Assembly (NCBI RefSeq): GCF_001704415.2 | Contig: NC_030813.1 | Span: forward strand, 13,596,001-13,660,000 | Direction of reading: 5' to 3' | DNA length: 64,000 bases | Source: Capra hircus | Lineage: Eukaryota; Chordata; Mammalia; Artiodactyla; Bovidae | Part shown: in pieces, positions 31,866 to 43,785 of the stretch | How positions within the stretch are numbered: position 1 is the stretch's first letter | How the letters are laid out: the number at the start of each line of letters is the position of its first letter | The notes under the pieces: model-generated | Told to the model about the DNA's origin: nothing | The model's database searches: none | The model's input: the letters and a program-made list of their open reading frames with translations, nothing else | Program-made: the position numbers and the translations under genes

Positions 31866-33820
31866 GTTCTTAACTATGTAAAAAACCAATAGTCCAGTCC
31901 AGGCTTGACTTAACCCAACATTACCTAGTTTTTTGGTACATATTTACCTGCATTAAGAAGTGAAAAATTAAGTTGCACTAAAGCTAGTTTCAGCCTCTGA
32001 ATACTCAACAACAGCTTGAAAAGAGCATAGTTCTATAAGATTAAGTCCTAACATTTTGCAGGCATGTCACAGCTTAACTTCAGACTTTAAAAACAAACAT
32101 TTCTCCAAAAAAAGTGCAAGTGAACTAGCTCTGCCTACAATGCAGACCACCTTTGTGTTATCATACAAGAGAGGCTTACCTCCTTAAAATCACTCTTCTC
32201 AAATGCCTTTAATTTCTGGAGTGGTCTTTTTGCAGAGGTAAATAGCTAAATGGACACTTTAAGTGATTTTCTGAGAACAAAGGAATACAGAGACAGGCTT
32301 AAGATAAAAGGAAAACTAGAAGGGGAAATTACTTAACTCTTGGCTGAATCACCAGTGCTCCATTTGTACTCACTTTTGGTTGTATAATGAGCTTTATTAG
32401 CTGCTCAGTATGACTGAGTACAATGCTCACAGTGATTTCCTTCCTTCTTTGCTCATTCAACATTTACGCCTCACAAAATGAGGGATTAATAAGAGCAGTT
32501 ATGTGATTAATATGGAGTGCGTCCATTGGGCAGTTTGGTTTAGATCTTTCTTGCCTGTTCAGAAACTATACTAGTAATTTGTGCAGGGAAAACTTAACAG
32601 AAGGAATCATTAAGTAGGTAAGTAGTGGTTAATTCTAGAAGGAAACTCGAAAGTCTAAAAGATGTAGGTACTACAGGGAGCTACCACCAGCCCAGAACTG
32701 AGGAAAAATGAAGAAGAAATTTAGATATTTAGAGGAAGGCCCTACATGGTAGACATTCAGACCTCTGAGAAGACAGTGTGAATGCCGTAGAAACATGCTA
32801 CCCATCACTGTGGTAACTGAGAAGCTACATGAGACATGTCTGCCTGTGAACCCATATCTGTGGGCTGGGGGTGGGGGCATTCACCATTGAAGTAGGAAGG
32901 CTGTGGCCACTATGGTAATCACTACCAGGGTTCCCTCCTGCTAATCTGCTTGCCACCATGCGGAGAATGGAACAGCAGAAAAATATTGAATTGCTTCTTC
33001 CTTCCTTGCAGTGTTCCTCCATCACCCTTATTAAAAGATCCCAACATAGAACCTGCCAGCGGAAGAGAAAGGTAGTGTGCAGAATTGATTTGTAGCATCA
33101 AAAAACAGGGCAGAGAAAGGTGGGAGATACAAAGGAAGTTTGTTAATGTTGATGTGATCTGGGTTAGGGGAAAAAAACAAACAAACAATGCTTGCCATCT
33201 TACTAGTTAAGGAACTGGAATTTATAGTAACCTCAGGGTCTTGAAATGCCAGGCCAAGACATTAACATAAAAAATGGGTTTTGATGCAATGATACCTCTG
33301 AGATTTCTTGCAAATTAAAAACAGAATCTCTCCGGGGGGAGATAACAGATCTAGTTTGCACAGGACTTCCGTAAATATAAAACCACACTGAAAATGAACC
33401 TGCAGTCACATATTACAAACGACCATGACACAGGCAAGACGCAGGGATAGCAGAGGAAAAAACTCCCATGAATTTTATAGAATAAATGTAATAAAGCAAT
33501 CAGATACTATAACATATGTTTAAAATACTTAATGTCATAAAAAAGAAAGCAGGGACACAAGAGAACAGTTAATTAAAACAACTAATAGACATGAAAAGTG
33601 AAGGTAATAAAATTAAACTAATAGAGAAACTCCTGCTTTCAGTTAAGATGTAGAAGGATGTGAAAGACAAATCGTAGCAACAAGAAAAACCTCAACAAAA
33701 AATCATATTTTTCAATGAGGTCAGCAAGGAATGAAGAGTGAAAGAAAGCCCTGAGAAAGTGCTTTCCAAAGAGAAATAGGTATTCATAAATAAACAGAAA
33801 ACCTCCAGTAGTCACCTGGA
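31866..33820. other. Intergenic, mostly unassigned
   Basis: No credible gene. From about 33330 the A-rich sequence resembles a plus-strand L1M 5' or ORF1 region, but it is too diverged to delimit. Confidence 0.4.
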
Positions 33821-33824
33821 GAAT

Positions 33825-34240
33825 TGGACTGTGAAGAAAGATGAGCACCGAAGAACTGATACTTTTGAACTGTGGTGTTGGAGAAGACTCTAGAGAGTCC
33901 CTTGGACTGCAAGGAGATCCAACTAGTCCATCCTAAAGGAGACCAGTCCTGAATATTCATTGGAAGGACTGATGCTGAAGCTGAAACTCCAAAACTTTGG
34001 CCACCTGATGCGAAGAACTGCCTCATTGGAAAAGACTCTGATGCTGGGAAAGATTGAAGGCAGGAGGAGAAAGGGACGACATAGGATGAGATGGTTGGAT
34101 GGCATGAGTGACTCAATGGACATGAGTTTGAGTAAGCTCTGGGAGTTGGTGATGGACCGGGAAGCCTGGCATGCTGCAGTCCATGAGGTTGCAAAGAGTC
34201 AGAGATGACTGAGTGACTGAACTAACTAACTGACTAAATA
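33825..34240 (+). mobile_element. BovB 3' fragment
   Basis: About 415 bp from TTGGACTGTGAAGAAAGATG (before the WCWRR region) to a GACTGAACTAACTAACTGAC tail. The broken frames still show MLKLKLQNFGHLMRR. No clear target duplication. Confidence 0.9.
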
Positions 34241-34359
34241 CAGGTGGATGGATAATTAGCTTGTCAAAGATGGAGAAGAGAAGAGAAGAAATCAACCAAG
34301 ATTTAGACAATAATGTGGGCTTGTGGGATGCAAAGGAATTTGGAAGAAGACTATAGTAG

Positions 34360-34790
34360 ATTGAGTTTTCAAAGAAAATGTCCTCAAGAGTATCTTCCAT
34401 CCTGCAGAATCTTTCCTACAATGTGACAATGACATTCCTCCCATGGAGTAGTAGTGTTCATGATTCTTGCCTTTAATCTGGTCAAATTTGTGACAATGGA
34501 GAAAATAATGATATGTGAATTCTGAGGCTAAGTTGTAAAAGGTGTTACAGCTTCTAGCTGGCCCTCTTGGGATATATGATGTTGCAAATTCCACTGCAGT
34601 ATAAGGAGTCCACAGCTGCTATCATGTGAGGAAACGTCATGTGGTGGTGTTCAGGGTCATCCCAAGCTTAATTCTCAGCCAACATTTGGGATCAACCAGC
34701 AGGCACGTGATTGGAGCCATCTTTAGAAGATTCTTGCTCCCTGGAGGCAGGTTACCTCCAGCCTGATTCACATGGTTCCTGAATATAATA
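34360..34790 (+). repeat. MaLR (MLT1-like) LTR fossil
   Basis: CTAGCTGGCCCTCTTGGGAT, CTGCTATCATGTGAGGAAAC and GAGCCATCTTTAGAAG fit the diverged MaLR LTR pattern. Confidence 0.5.
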
Positions 34791-35454
34791 CAGTGGTCTT
34801 ATTTCAGTTTTTATTGTTTTATTTCAGTTCAAATGTCAGTATATCAAATGTTTAAACTTCTAAATTTGGGGTAATATGTGATGAAGCAATAGATAACCAG
34901 AATAAGCTCCAAATTTGACAATAAATTACCCACCTTGATAGTTCACCCCTCTCTACATGCCGCTTATACTCACATATTACCAGGAAAGCAGCAATAAGGA
35001 GTAAAGCCTGGAAAATAGGTATTTAAAAACACAGTCCTCTATATCCTCACAATGTTTGGATTCTGGACCTTATCAGAGTTGAATCTAAAAATGAGCCCAA
35101 AATATCTGAAAGTACCCAACCTCTTCCCAACTCAAAGACTAAAAAAACAGAAAATCAAAGACATAGAGTTAATGTGTTGGGGAGTTAGGCTGATTATGAG
35201 TGAATTAAAGCTTGAAAATAAACCCTGTGTTGAACATAACTTGTGATAATCTGAATAATCACCCTCATCTTAACTAAGGAGTGGGCTTGCACTCTCTGGG
35301 AATAAGCAAAACAAAACAAATTATATTTCAGTTTTCAATGTTCTTAAAAATAAATATCTAAGTTAATTTTTTAATGGATGTGAAAATAAGCAGAAAAAAA
35401 CGGGACCATAGTCAAGAAAAATATAGTCAATAAACGTAGACCTAGAGATGACCC

Positions 35455-35575
35455 TAGACATGAATTTGAGCTAATTCCAGGAGATACTGGAGGACAAAGG
35501 AGCCTGGCATGCTATAGTCCATGGGGTCGCAGAGAATCGGACACAACTTAGTGAATGAACAACAGCAAAGAGAAG
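35455..35575 (+). repeat. BovB 3' tail fragment
   Basis: GGAGCCTGGCATGCTATAG, GGTCGCAGAGAATCGGACAC and a GAATGAACAACAGC tail. Confidence 0.8.
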
Positions 35576-36242
35576 ACCCACCTATTAGACTCTATAGACT
35601 GGAACTTTACCACAACTATTATAAATATATGGAAGCATATATAAGAAAGCATAGATACAATAGGTGAAGCTATATAATATTTCAGTAAAGAAAAATATCA
35701 GAAGAAAATAAATTTTAGAACTAAAAATTGTATTGAAAAATGTAATACCAGAAATATTCTTTAAAAGTATCCATTAGTCTTAACATCCAGATTTGATAGT
35801 GTAGAAGAAAGGTTTAGTTAACTCGAAAATGTTAAAAAGAAATTAACTAATCCCAAGAGAGAAAAGATAGGGGAAAAACTTCAGATTGTCAACAGTCTAT
35901 GAGATAATATCAAGTAGTTCAACCTATTTGCACTTGAGTTACAAAAGAGAGGGAAAGAGAGAATTGGGTAGAAAAAAGTATTTGAAGAAGAAGTAATAGC
36001 AAAAAAAATTATTTACATTTGATGAAAAACATCAAACCATATATCCAAAAAAACTTAACAAACACTAAACAGGATAAATACAAAGAATCAATACCTACAC
36101 ATATCATGGTCAAATTGCTGAAAATAAAGGATAAAAAGAAAATCTAAAAAACAAAAAAAGCTTGGAGGGAGAAAACACTCATTGTAGGATAACAATAGCA
36201 AGAACTCCATCTGATTTATTAGAACAAGTGTAAGCCACAATG

Positions 36243-37211
36243 CAGGTCAGGAAGCAACAGTTAGAACTGGACATGGAACAACAGACTGGTTCCAAATAGG
36301 AAAAGGAGTGTGTCAAGGCTGTATATTGTCACCCTGCTTAGTTAACTTCTATGCAGAGTACATCATGAGAAGCGCTGGGCTGGAAGAAGCACAAGCTGGA
36401 ATCAAGATTGCTGGGAGAAATATCAATAACCTCAGATATGCAGATGACACCACCCTTATGGCAGAAAGTGAAGAGGAACTAAAAAGCCTCTTGATGAAAG
36501 TGAAAGAAGAGAGTGAAAAAGTTGGCTTAAAACCCAACATTCAGAAAACGAAGATCATGGCATCTGGTCCCATCACTTCATGGGAAATAGATGGGGAAAC
36601 AGCGTCAGACTTTATTTTTGGGGGGCTCCAAAATCACTGCAGATGGTGACTGCAGCCATGAAATTAAAAGACGCTTACTCCTTGGAAGAAAAGTTATGAC
36701 CAACCTAGATAGCATATCCAGAAGCAGAGACATTACTTTGCCAACAAAGGTCCGTCTAGTCAAGGCTATGGTTTTTCCAGTAGTCGTGTATGGATGTGAG
36801 AGTTGGACTGTGAAGAAGGCTGAGCGCCGAAGAATTGATGCTTTTGAACTGTGGTGTTGGAGAAGACTCTTGAGAGTTCCTTGGACTGCAAGGAGATCCA
36901 ACCAGTCCATTCTGAAGGAGATCAGCCCTGGCTGTTCTTTGGAAGGAATGATGCTAAAACTGAGACTCCAATACTTTGGCCACCTCATGCGAAGAGTTGA
37001 CTCATTGGAAAAGACTCTGATGCTGGGAGGGATTGGGGGCAGGAGGAGAAGGGGACGACAGAGGATGAGATGGCTGGATGGTATCACTGACTCGATGGAC
37101 GCGAGTCTGAGTGAACTCCGGGAGTTGGTGATGGACAGGGAGGCACTGGCTGCTGCGATTCATGGGATCGCAAAGAGTCAGACACGACTGAGCGACTGAA
37201 CTAACTGACTG
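36243..37211 (+). mobile_element. BovB with target-site duplication, inserted in L1M
   Basis: 5'-truncated inside the reverse transcriptase, starting at the codons for AGQEATVRTG. It keeps RYADD intact and then the C-terminal region (FELWCWRRLLRVPW; GRQRMRWLDG). An 11-bp duplication AAGCCACAATG lies at 36232-36242 and 37212-37222. Two long open frames overlap around 36600 where the frame shifts. Confidence 0.95.
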
Positions 37212-37585
37212 AAGCCACAATGGACTACTTTAAAGGGCTGAAAGGAAGAAACAACAACAACTGTTAACTTAGATGTCTGTATTTAGGGAATATATCCTTC
37301 AGAAATGAAGGCAGATTTTCTGATAAACACACACAATTTTTAATGCAACATATTTTTACTATAAAAGTGCTGGTCAGGCTCATCAGGCTGTATGGAAATG
37401 ATACCAGATGGACAAGCAGATTTATAAGAAAGAATGAAGAGTGCTGGAAATGTGGATAAATATAAACCATTGGTTCTTTTCTTTAAAATTTTAGAAGGAA
37501 AACTGACTTTATAAGGCATAGTAGCACAAAGGAACGGAGAGGTTAAATAGAAATATACAGTTGTAAGATTCATCGATTAGCAGTA

Positions 37586-37804
37586 TGTGTGTGTGTGCTC
37601 AGTCTTATCTGACTCCTTGCAACCCCGTGGACTGCAGCCTACCAGGCTGCTGTGTCCATGGAATTTTCCAGGGAAGAAATTCTGGAGTGGGTTGCCGTTT
37701 CCTGCTCCAGGGAATCTTCCCGGCCTAGGGATAGAGCCTGAGTCTCTTGCATCTCCTGCACTGGCCGGTGGATTCTTTACCACCGTGCCACCTGCGAAGC
37801 CCTC
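37586..37804 (-). repeat. Bov-tA SINE
   Basis: A reverse full Bov-tA preceded by a short GT run. The head end reads GCCACCTGCGAAGCCCT. Confidence 0.88.
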
Positions 37805-37879
37805 TATTAGTAGAGAAATAGTTTAATATAATTTCAATTTCTATGGTAAATTAAGGATGCGTATGATAATTTCTAAAAC

Positions 37880-38098
37880 AGGATTGCTTAATCTCAGCGT
37901 CATTGACATATTGGACCAGATGATTCTTTGTCATGGGGGTCTGTTCTGTCCACTCCAGGATGTTTAGCAGCATCATTGGCCTCTAACCACCAGACACATG
38001 GTATCCGTGACCCCCAGTGTGACAACCAAAAATTCCTTCAGTTATTGCCAGTGTCCCCTGAGAAATAATATTGCCTCCTATTGAGAACCACTCCCCTA
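37880..38098 (+). repeat. MER5A-like hAT-Charlie MITE
   Basis: CAGCGTCATTGACATATTGG, AGGATGTTTAGCAGCATCAT, GTGACAACCAAAAATTCC and a terminal GAGAACCACTCCCC match this element. Confidence 0.75.
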
Positions 38099-38617
38099 AG
38101 GCAATCATTGGAAGACACACGATGAAGGAAACTCACACACACACCAAATAGTAATAGCTATAAAGTCTGTGGAAGAAGTAAAAAGGAATATTAAAAGCAA
38201 GGAAATAAACAGAATTCAATCCAAAATAGTGCAGTAAATAAGAAAAAAGAGGAAGAATTGATGGGATAAATGAAAGACAAATTATAAGATAGTAGAACCA
38301 ACCATATTAATTATTACTGTAAATGGGCTAAACACTTCAATTCAAAAGTAAGAATTTTTTTCACAGACTGGATTAAAACAAAATCCCACTTTGTGTTGTT
38401 CACAAGAGATGCACTTTTAATGTGGAAACAGATTAAAAGTGAGGATCAAGATAACTATATAAACACTAATTTAACCATAGAACTGGTATGATTATGTTAA
38501 TATGAGACAAATTGGACATTAGTACAAGGAACATTACCAGTGGCAAAGAGGGATGTTTTAATTGTGGTAAAACTGAATTAATCAAGAAGACATAGCATTT
38601 CCAACTTGTGCGTGGCG

Positions 38618-38848
38618 TGTGTGCTAAGTCGTGCTGAGTCACTTCAGTCCATGTCCGATTCTTTGTGACCCTATGGACTGTAGCCTGCCAGGCTCTTCTG
38701 TCCGTGAGGATTCTCCAGGCAAGAATCCTGGAGTGGGTTGCCATGCCCTCCTCCAAGGGATCTTCCCAACACAGGGATCTAAACTATGTCTCCTGTGTTT
38801 CCTGCATTGTAGGTGGATTCTTTACCATCAAGTCACCAGGGAAGCCCT
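38618..38848 (-). repeat. Bov-tA SINE
   Basis: Reverse Bov-tA, from GTCGTGCTGAGTCACTTC to the CACCAGGGAAGCCCT head end. Confidence 0.88.
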
Positions 38849-38929
38849 AACTTGTGTCAAGTACTTAATAACTGAATCTGTGAATTTGGCTACCATGTTA
38901 GACCCTATGAGAAAGAGCTGAAGTGCTCT

Positions 38930-39137
38930 GCCCACAGCTCTGGCTGAGCTTCCAACTGGCAGCCCAGACAAATGGCCAGCTTCAAGAGAGAGTCATCTAG
39001 CCGTCTAGTTGTCCAGTATCTTAGTTGGTATCACATGAAGAAGAACCACCATGTCACCTTACAGAATTATGAAAGATAATAAGTTGTTTTAAGCCACTAC
39101 ATTTTGGGTGGTTTGTTGTACAGCAATAGATAATAGA
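38930..39137 (+). repeat. MaLR (MLT1-type) LTR 3' part
   Basis: GTTGTTTTAAGCCACTACAT, TTTGGGTGGTTTGTTGTACA and GCAATAGATAA form the characteristic 3' end. Confidence 0.75.
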
Positions 39138-39279
39138 TACGATACCTATATATCTGAAAAATCAAGAACCAGCAATAAAAGCATGGTATTTAGTGATATG
39201 AAAGTCATATCGAAAGGGATCAGTAGAAAAAATTAAAATGGTTGCCTCTTTGATACTTTAAATTCTTACCATGGTACAA

Positions 39280-39780
39280 ATAATTTTTTTAAAAGAGAAC
39301 TTATGCATTAATAAAAATTCTGAGCGAGTTGCCCAGGATTTAGTACAGAAAGATGGAAATATGAAAAAGAAGTTAATAGAGGAGGAAATAGAATGGATGG
39401 GTATAATAGGAGTTCTAGACGGAGAAACAAGAAAAGATAAAGTTTGGAAATACTCAAAGAGATAATAGCTGAAGTATTATCAATACTTGATGAGAAATGA
39501 AGCCTCAAATTTGGAAAATGCAATTCCTGAGAAAAAAAGAATCCATTTCTAGAAGTATCATATGAAAACTGAAAAACAACTGCATCATAAAGATATTAAA
39601 AAAGAATGCCAAAGAAGAAACATATTATATTTATAGGAATAATGACCCTCAAAAGACTTCTCAATGCCTCAATAAAACCCAGAAGACCATGGAATAATAT
39701 ACGCAAAGTGCTGAGAGAAAATAAACCAATACCCAAATAAAACATTGTTCAGCAGTCAGAGCAAAATAAAAATATCTGTT
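39280..39780 (+). mobile_element. L1-like A-rich fossil
   Basis: CAGAAGACCATGGAATAATA followed by CAAAGTGCTGAGAGAAAA matches an old L1 segment. Bounds are approximate. Confidence 0.5.
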
Positions 39781-39872
39781 ATACCTATTTTATTAAAAAT
39801 ATCACACAACTGTTGTTCAGATACTGGGGTACTTTCATGTTGATTGGTAAATAGCTATTGCACCAAGCCCTC

Positions 39873-40090
39873 TGGGGGCTTCCTAGGAAGCGCAGTGTAA
39901 AGAATCTGCCTGCCAATGCAAGAGGCGCAAGAGATGTGGGTTTGATCCCTGGGTCAAGAAGATCTCCTCGAGGAGGATATGGCAGCCCACTCCAGTATTC
40001 TCGGCAGGAAAATTCCATGGACAGAGAGTGGTGAGCTACTGTTCATGGGGTCACAAAGAGTCGTACAGGACTGAGCACACACACACAGAA
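39873..40090 (+). repeat. Bov-tA SINE
   Basis: Full Bov-tA with a (CA)n tail. AAGCCCTC is repeated on both sides (before 39873 and at about 40089), a probable target duplication. Confidence 0.87.
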
Positions 40091-40169
40091 GCCCTCGGAG
40101 TGTCCCTTAGCTCCTTCCCTCTCATCTCTCTACAGTCTAACATTAAAAGGTTAATCCCTGGCACAGAGA

Positions 40170-40690
40170 GAGGCTTATAGGACCTTGCTCCAGCCCTGTG
40201 ATTGGTTTCTAATTTGTTTAGTTGCGTCCAGCCCCACAGGCACCGCCACTGGGTGTCCCGGAGAGCCTCCCAAGGACCGGCCTATGCTCTGCCTGCGCCT
40301 GTCACCTGGCACTGGTTGTGGGGGTGGGGTCCACATGGGTGCCACTGACAGTGTGCAGGTGTCTGTGGCTCCCGGGTGCCAGCACCCATCACACAGTGTT
40401 CTCCAGGCCAAAGGGGCCGTCTGCCACACTGGTAGCAGCGCTTGTATCCTGGGGGACCAACACCCAGCACCGGGCTGGCTCTCTCCCCAGTGCTGTGGCC
40501 ACCTGCTGCAGGCTGACGCTCCTTTGGAGTCACCTTTGAATGACCACTTGTAGAACCTGTAATCTCCTTAGGACTTTGCCTCTGAGAAAGCTCTGATGAA
40601 ACAGAGAAATCAGTTGACAGCAGTAATGGAGGACACCTTTGGCCCTGTTCCGATGCTGCAGGTTCTTCCAGCATGAGAGACATTCTGCGA
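40170..40690 (-). other. GC-rich unassigned patch with a 133-codon open frame
   Basis: A GC-rich island in AT-rich DNA. On the minus strand the frame 40683-40282 opens MSLMLEEPAASEQGQRCPP, is Ser/Pro-rich, and has RCYQCG followed by several His/Cys residues. I do not recognise it. It could be an old processed-pseudogene fragment, an unannotated exon, or chance in GC-rich DNA. No splice sites or poly(A) tail settle the question. Confidence 0.3.
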
Positions 40691-40839
40691 CAGACACAAG
40701 GCCAGAGAGGATAAGCAGACCAACATGAGTGGTTTGAAGCCAGAGGGTGCCCCTTTTGTTACCCTATTTATTTTCAGTTCTATTTAATTGGATGACTTTG
40801 TTAAAACCATTTTTACACCCTCCATCATAGGCACACAAC

Positions 40840-41040
40840 ATTTGTTCTTGTAATAAAAATAAGCACTAAATTCTATACTGCTTCCTCTGTACCAGGTGTC
40901 CCATTAAACGTGCATTAACACATCTGGGTCATAGAATTGTTACTACCACTCTCATTTTACAAATGGCAATGCTAAAACATAATGAAGATATTAAAAAATT
41001 AAGTTGTAGAATTGAGATTTGAACCCAGAAAGCTCCAACA
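40840..41040 (-). repeat. MIR
   Basis: CTCATTTTACAAATGGCAAT and GAGATTTGAACCCAGAAAG are the reverse MIR core. Confidence 0.65.
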
Positions 41041-41094
41041 CAGAGCCGGTTGTGATCACTCCCGTACTGTGCTGCTTCTGGATTGTAGGATTAG

Positions 41095-41315
41095 AAAGTA
41101 AAAGTGAGTAAAGTTGCTCAGTCGTGTCCGACTCTTTGCGACCCCTTGGCCTGTAGCCTACCAGGCTCCTCTGTCTATGGGATTTTCCAGGCAATAGTCC
41201 TGGAGTGGATTGCCATTTCCTTTTCCAGGGGATCTTCCCAACCCAGGGCTCAAACCCAGGTCTCCCACATTGTAGACAGACGCTTTACTGTCTGAGCCAC
41301 CAGGGAAGCCATACG
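41095..41315 (-). repeat. Bov-tA SINE with target-site duplication
   Basis: Reverse full Bov-tA, flanked by TTGTAGGATTAG at 41083-41094 and 41316-41327. Confidence 0.93.
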
Positions 41316-41727
41316 TTGTAGGATTAGGTGTAACCTAATTAAGTATGATAATCCAGTAAGAGATAATAGACTAAGTAACTATGTAAAAATCTTAGATGGC
41401 AATATGAGAATTGGGAAGAAATTAATATAAGTCAATATTTTAACAGTTAAAATTGTTAATGTAATTTCAGGACCAGCTCAAATTGGTCTTTCTCTGTCAA
41501 CAGATAAATGGATGTCTAGTTGTCTTGCAGACACAGCAGAGCCAGAAGTGCAAGTCATGAATCCGAGCATGTGCAGATAAGGAAAATCTCCCTCAGGTAA
41601 CACTCAGAACCCACATCTCCTCCACTTGGAACCTGAACACTGGAACCCTTTCAGAAATGAGGGCTCCATTGTCCTGGAAGATCAGTGCTAAAACCCACCA
41701 TTCTGTACCTTACCGTCTATGGCCAAG

Positions 41728-41852
41728 TGTTGGGAAGATCTCCTGGAGAAGGGAAAGGCTACCCACTCCAGTATTCTGGCCTGGAGAATTACATGGACTG
41801 TATAGTCCATGGTGTCGCAAAGAGTCAGACACGACCGAGCTACTAAACACGA
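41728..41852 (+). repeat. Bov-tA 3' fragment
   Basis: GGGAAGATCTCCTGGAGAAG to ACGACCGAGCTACTAAACAC, with a deletion inside the body. Confidence 0.8.
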
Positions 41853-42142
41853 AGCTCTCCAATGGGAAACTGCCCCGCTAGCGCTTCTACATACCAGCCT
41901 GTCGTCCATAATTCAAAAAAAGGTTAACCAAACCCTAGACAGGGGAGACAGACTTGAGCCCTGCCTCCTGCCATGACAGTTGACCTTGCACACAAGCTCT
42001 TTTTTTGCTCAAAGGCTGGTGCAATATTATTGGCTTCTCTGCATGTCAAGCCCTTGCTCGGTAGCAATATTAAGAGAACTTCTTTATGTATTGAGACTAT
42101 TAAGTCACCCAATTACTCTCAGTTTAGTGCAGAGTTTATTGA

Positions 42143-42317
42143 AAGAAGGGGACAACAGAGGATGAGATGGTTGGATGGCATCACTGACTCAATGGACATG
42201 AGTTTGGGTAAATTCCAGGAGCTGGTGATGGACAGGGAGGCCTAGCGTGCTGCAGTCCATGGGGTCGCAAAGAGCGGGACACGACTGAGCGACTGAAATG
42301 AACTGAACTGAACTGAA
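42143..42317 (+). mobile_element. BovB 3' end fragment
   Basis: GGATGAGATGGTTGGATGGC through GGTGATGGACAGGGAGGCC to a GAACTGAACTGAACTGAAT tail. Confidence 0.9.
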
Positions 42318-42332
42318 TTAGTCTCAGTACCT

Positions 42333-42548
42333 GTTGCTGTTGTTTAATAGCTAAGTTGTGTCCAGCTCTTTTGCAACTTCATATACTATAGCCTGCCATG
42401 CGCCTCTGTCCATGGGATTTCCCAGGCAAGAATACTGGAGTGGGTTGCCTTTTGCTTCTTCAGGAGATCTTCCCAACCCCGGGATTGAACCTGTGTCTCC
42501 TGCTTGGCAGGCGGATTCTTTACCACTGAGCCACCTGGGAAGCTCTGT
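42333..42548 (-). repeat. Bov-tA SINE
   Basis: Reverse full Bov-tA. GTCTCAGTACC before it and GTCTCAATACC after it look like a one-mismatch target duplication. Confidence 0.9.
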
Positions 42549-42617
42549 CTCAATACCAAGCATGGGTATCTTGAAAAGGCTCTCCGGGTAATACTAATTA
42601 CTGTCAAGGCTGAGAAC

Positions 42618-42832
42618 TACTGCTCAGCAGCTGAGGCTGGCAAACTACCGCTCTGAGCTGCCTATTTTTGTAGATAAAGTTTTATTGGAACATGGTCATC
42701 CTCATTTGTTGTGTGTCCTTTATGTCTACTTCTGTGCCACAGCACAGACTAATTGCCACAAAGGCCATATAGTCTGCAAAGCCTAAAATATTTTCTGTCT
42801 GGCCCTTAACAGAGAAAGTTTGCCAGTCCTTT
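42618..42832 (+). repeat. Old hAT-type MITE, copy 2
   Basis: GGCAAACTACCGCTCTGAG, AAAGTTTTATTGGAACATGG, GTCTGCAAAGCCTAAAATAT and GAGAAAGTTTGCCAGTCC: same family as 22850-23070. Confidence 0.65.
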
Positions 42833-42857
42833 CTCTATAGCACTGAAAATGAATGAA

Positions 42858-43132
42858 CTAAGGCAATGGCACCCCACTCCAGTACTCTTGCCTGGAAAAT
42901 CCCATGGACGGAGGAGCCTGGTAGGCAGCAGTCCATGGGGTCGCAAAGAGTCGGACACGACTGAGCCACTTTACTTTCACTTTTCATTTTCATGCATTGG
43001 AGAAGGAAATGGCAACCCACTCCAGTGTTCTTACCTGGAGAATCCCAGGGATGGCGGAGCCTGGTGGGCTGCCGTCTATGGCGTCACACAGAGTCGGACA
43101 TGACAAGTGACTTAGCAGCAGCAGCAGCAGCA
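42858..43132 (+). repeat. Bov-A2 SINE (dimer)
   Basis: GGCAATGGCACCCCACTCC opening, second monomer from ATGCATTGGAGAAGG, and a (GCA)n end after GACTTA. Confidence 0.93.
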
Positions 43133-43134
43133 CT

Positions 43135-43635
43135 ACTATGGTAATATTCTTTTTTAATCGCCAATAAAATTTTTAATGAAAAAAAAGGCAAGCTGGTGAA
43201 CAATATGTGCAGAGTAATACAATTTCTATGGAATTCCAAAATATACAATACTACCGTAAGGTACTAATTTATATAGTAAATTTTTTTTAACACAGAGAAA
43301 TGTTAAGCACAACATTGAGGATAGTAGCTACAAGTAGGGAAGAAGGAAGGGAAATAAGATTGGGAAAAAATAGAGGCAAAGGAGAGCTAAACCAAACCAA
43401 GAAACAATACAAGGCGCAATGGCAAGGCTGACTAGAGCTGGAGTAGTTTTATGTCATTTCCCATACTTTTCTAAATGCTTAAATAATCAAAGAATGGTAG
43501 ACACTGAAGCTTTTTTTTTCTTCCATTACAGCAAAATACTTTGAGTATATTAACTGTTTCTTTCTCACAATTATTCAGTAAGACAGATTTTTGTTTTTTT
43601 TAAAAATTGAAGTATAGTTGATTTGCAAAGTGAAA
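43135..43635. other. Intergenic, no named feature
   Basis: AT-rich. A short L1 3' piece (TTGAAGTATAGTTGATTTGC) lies at about 43605. Confidence 0.4.
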
Positions 43636-43639
43636 CAAG

Positions 43640-43785
43640 TTTTAGTGTTAACTCCAAGAGGGTAGAAACTATATCTGTATTTGCTCACCACTGAATCACT
43701 AGCAACTAAGCAGTGCTTGGCACTTAGTATATGATCAAGAAACATCTGTTGAATAAACAAACTAATGAGTAATGAATGCATTCGT
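43640..43785 (+). repeat. L2 3' end
   Basis: CCAAGAGGGTAGAAACTATA, GCAGTGCTTGGCACTTAGTA and CTGTTGAATAAACAAA match the L2 3' region. Confidence 0.65.

Larger units (their letters stand above)
35580..38580 (+). mobile_element. L1M element with later insertions
   Basis: Old L1 sequence resumes on both sides of the insertions: CATGGTCAAATTGCTGAAAA before the BovB; GAATGAAGAGTGCTGGAAAT and ATGGAAATGATACCAGATGG after it; ORF2-like sequence at 38225-38560 (TAAATGGGCTAAACACTTCA). It is interrupted by BovB (36243-37211), Bov-tA (37586-37804) and a MER5A-like element. It is non-coding. Confidence 0.65.

Noticed and set aside
38140..38160. CRISPR-like or satellite arrays
   Set aside because: The repeated units in the window are short microsatellites, SINE tails or dispersed transposon copies. 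No evenly spaced repeat-spacer pattern occurs.
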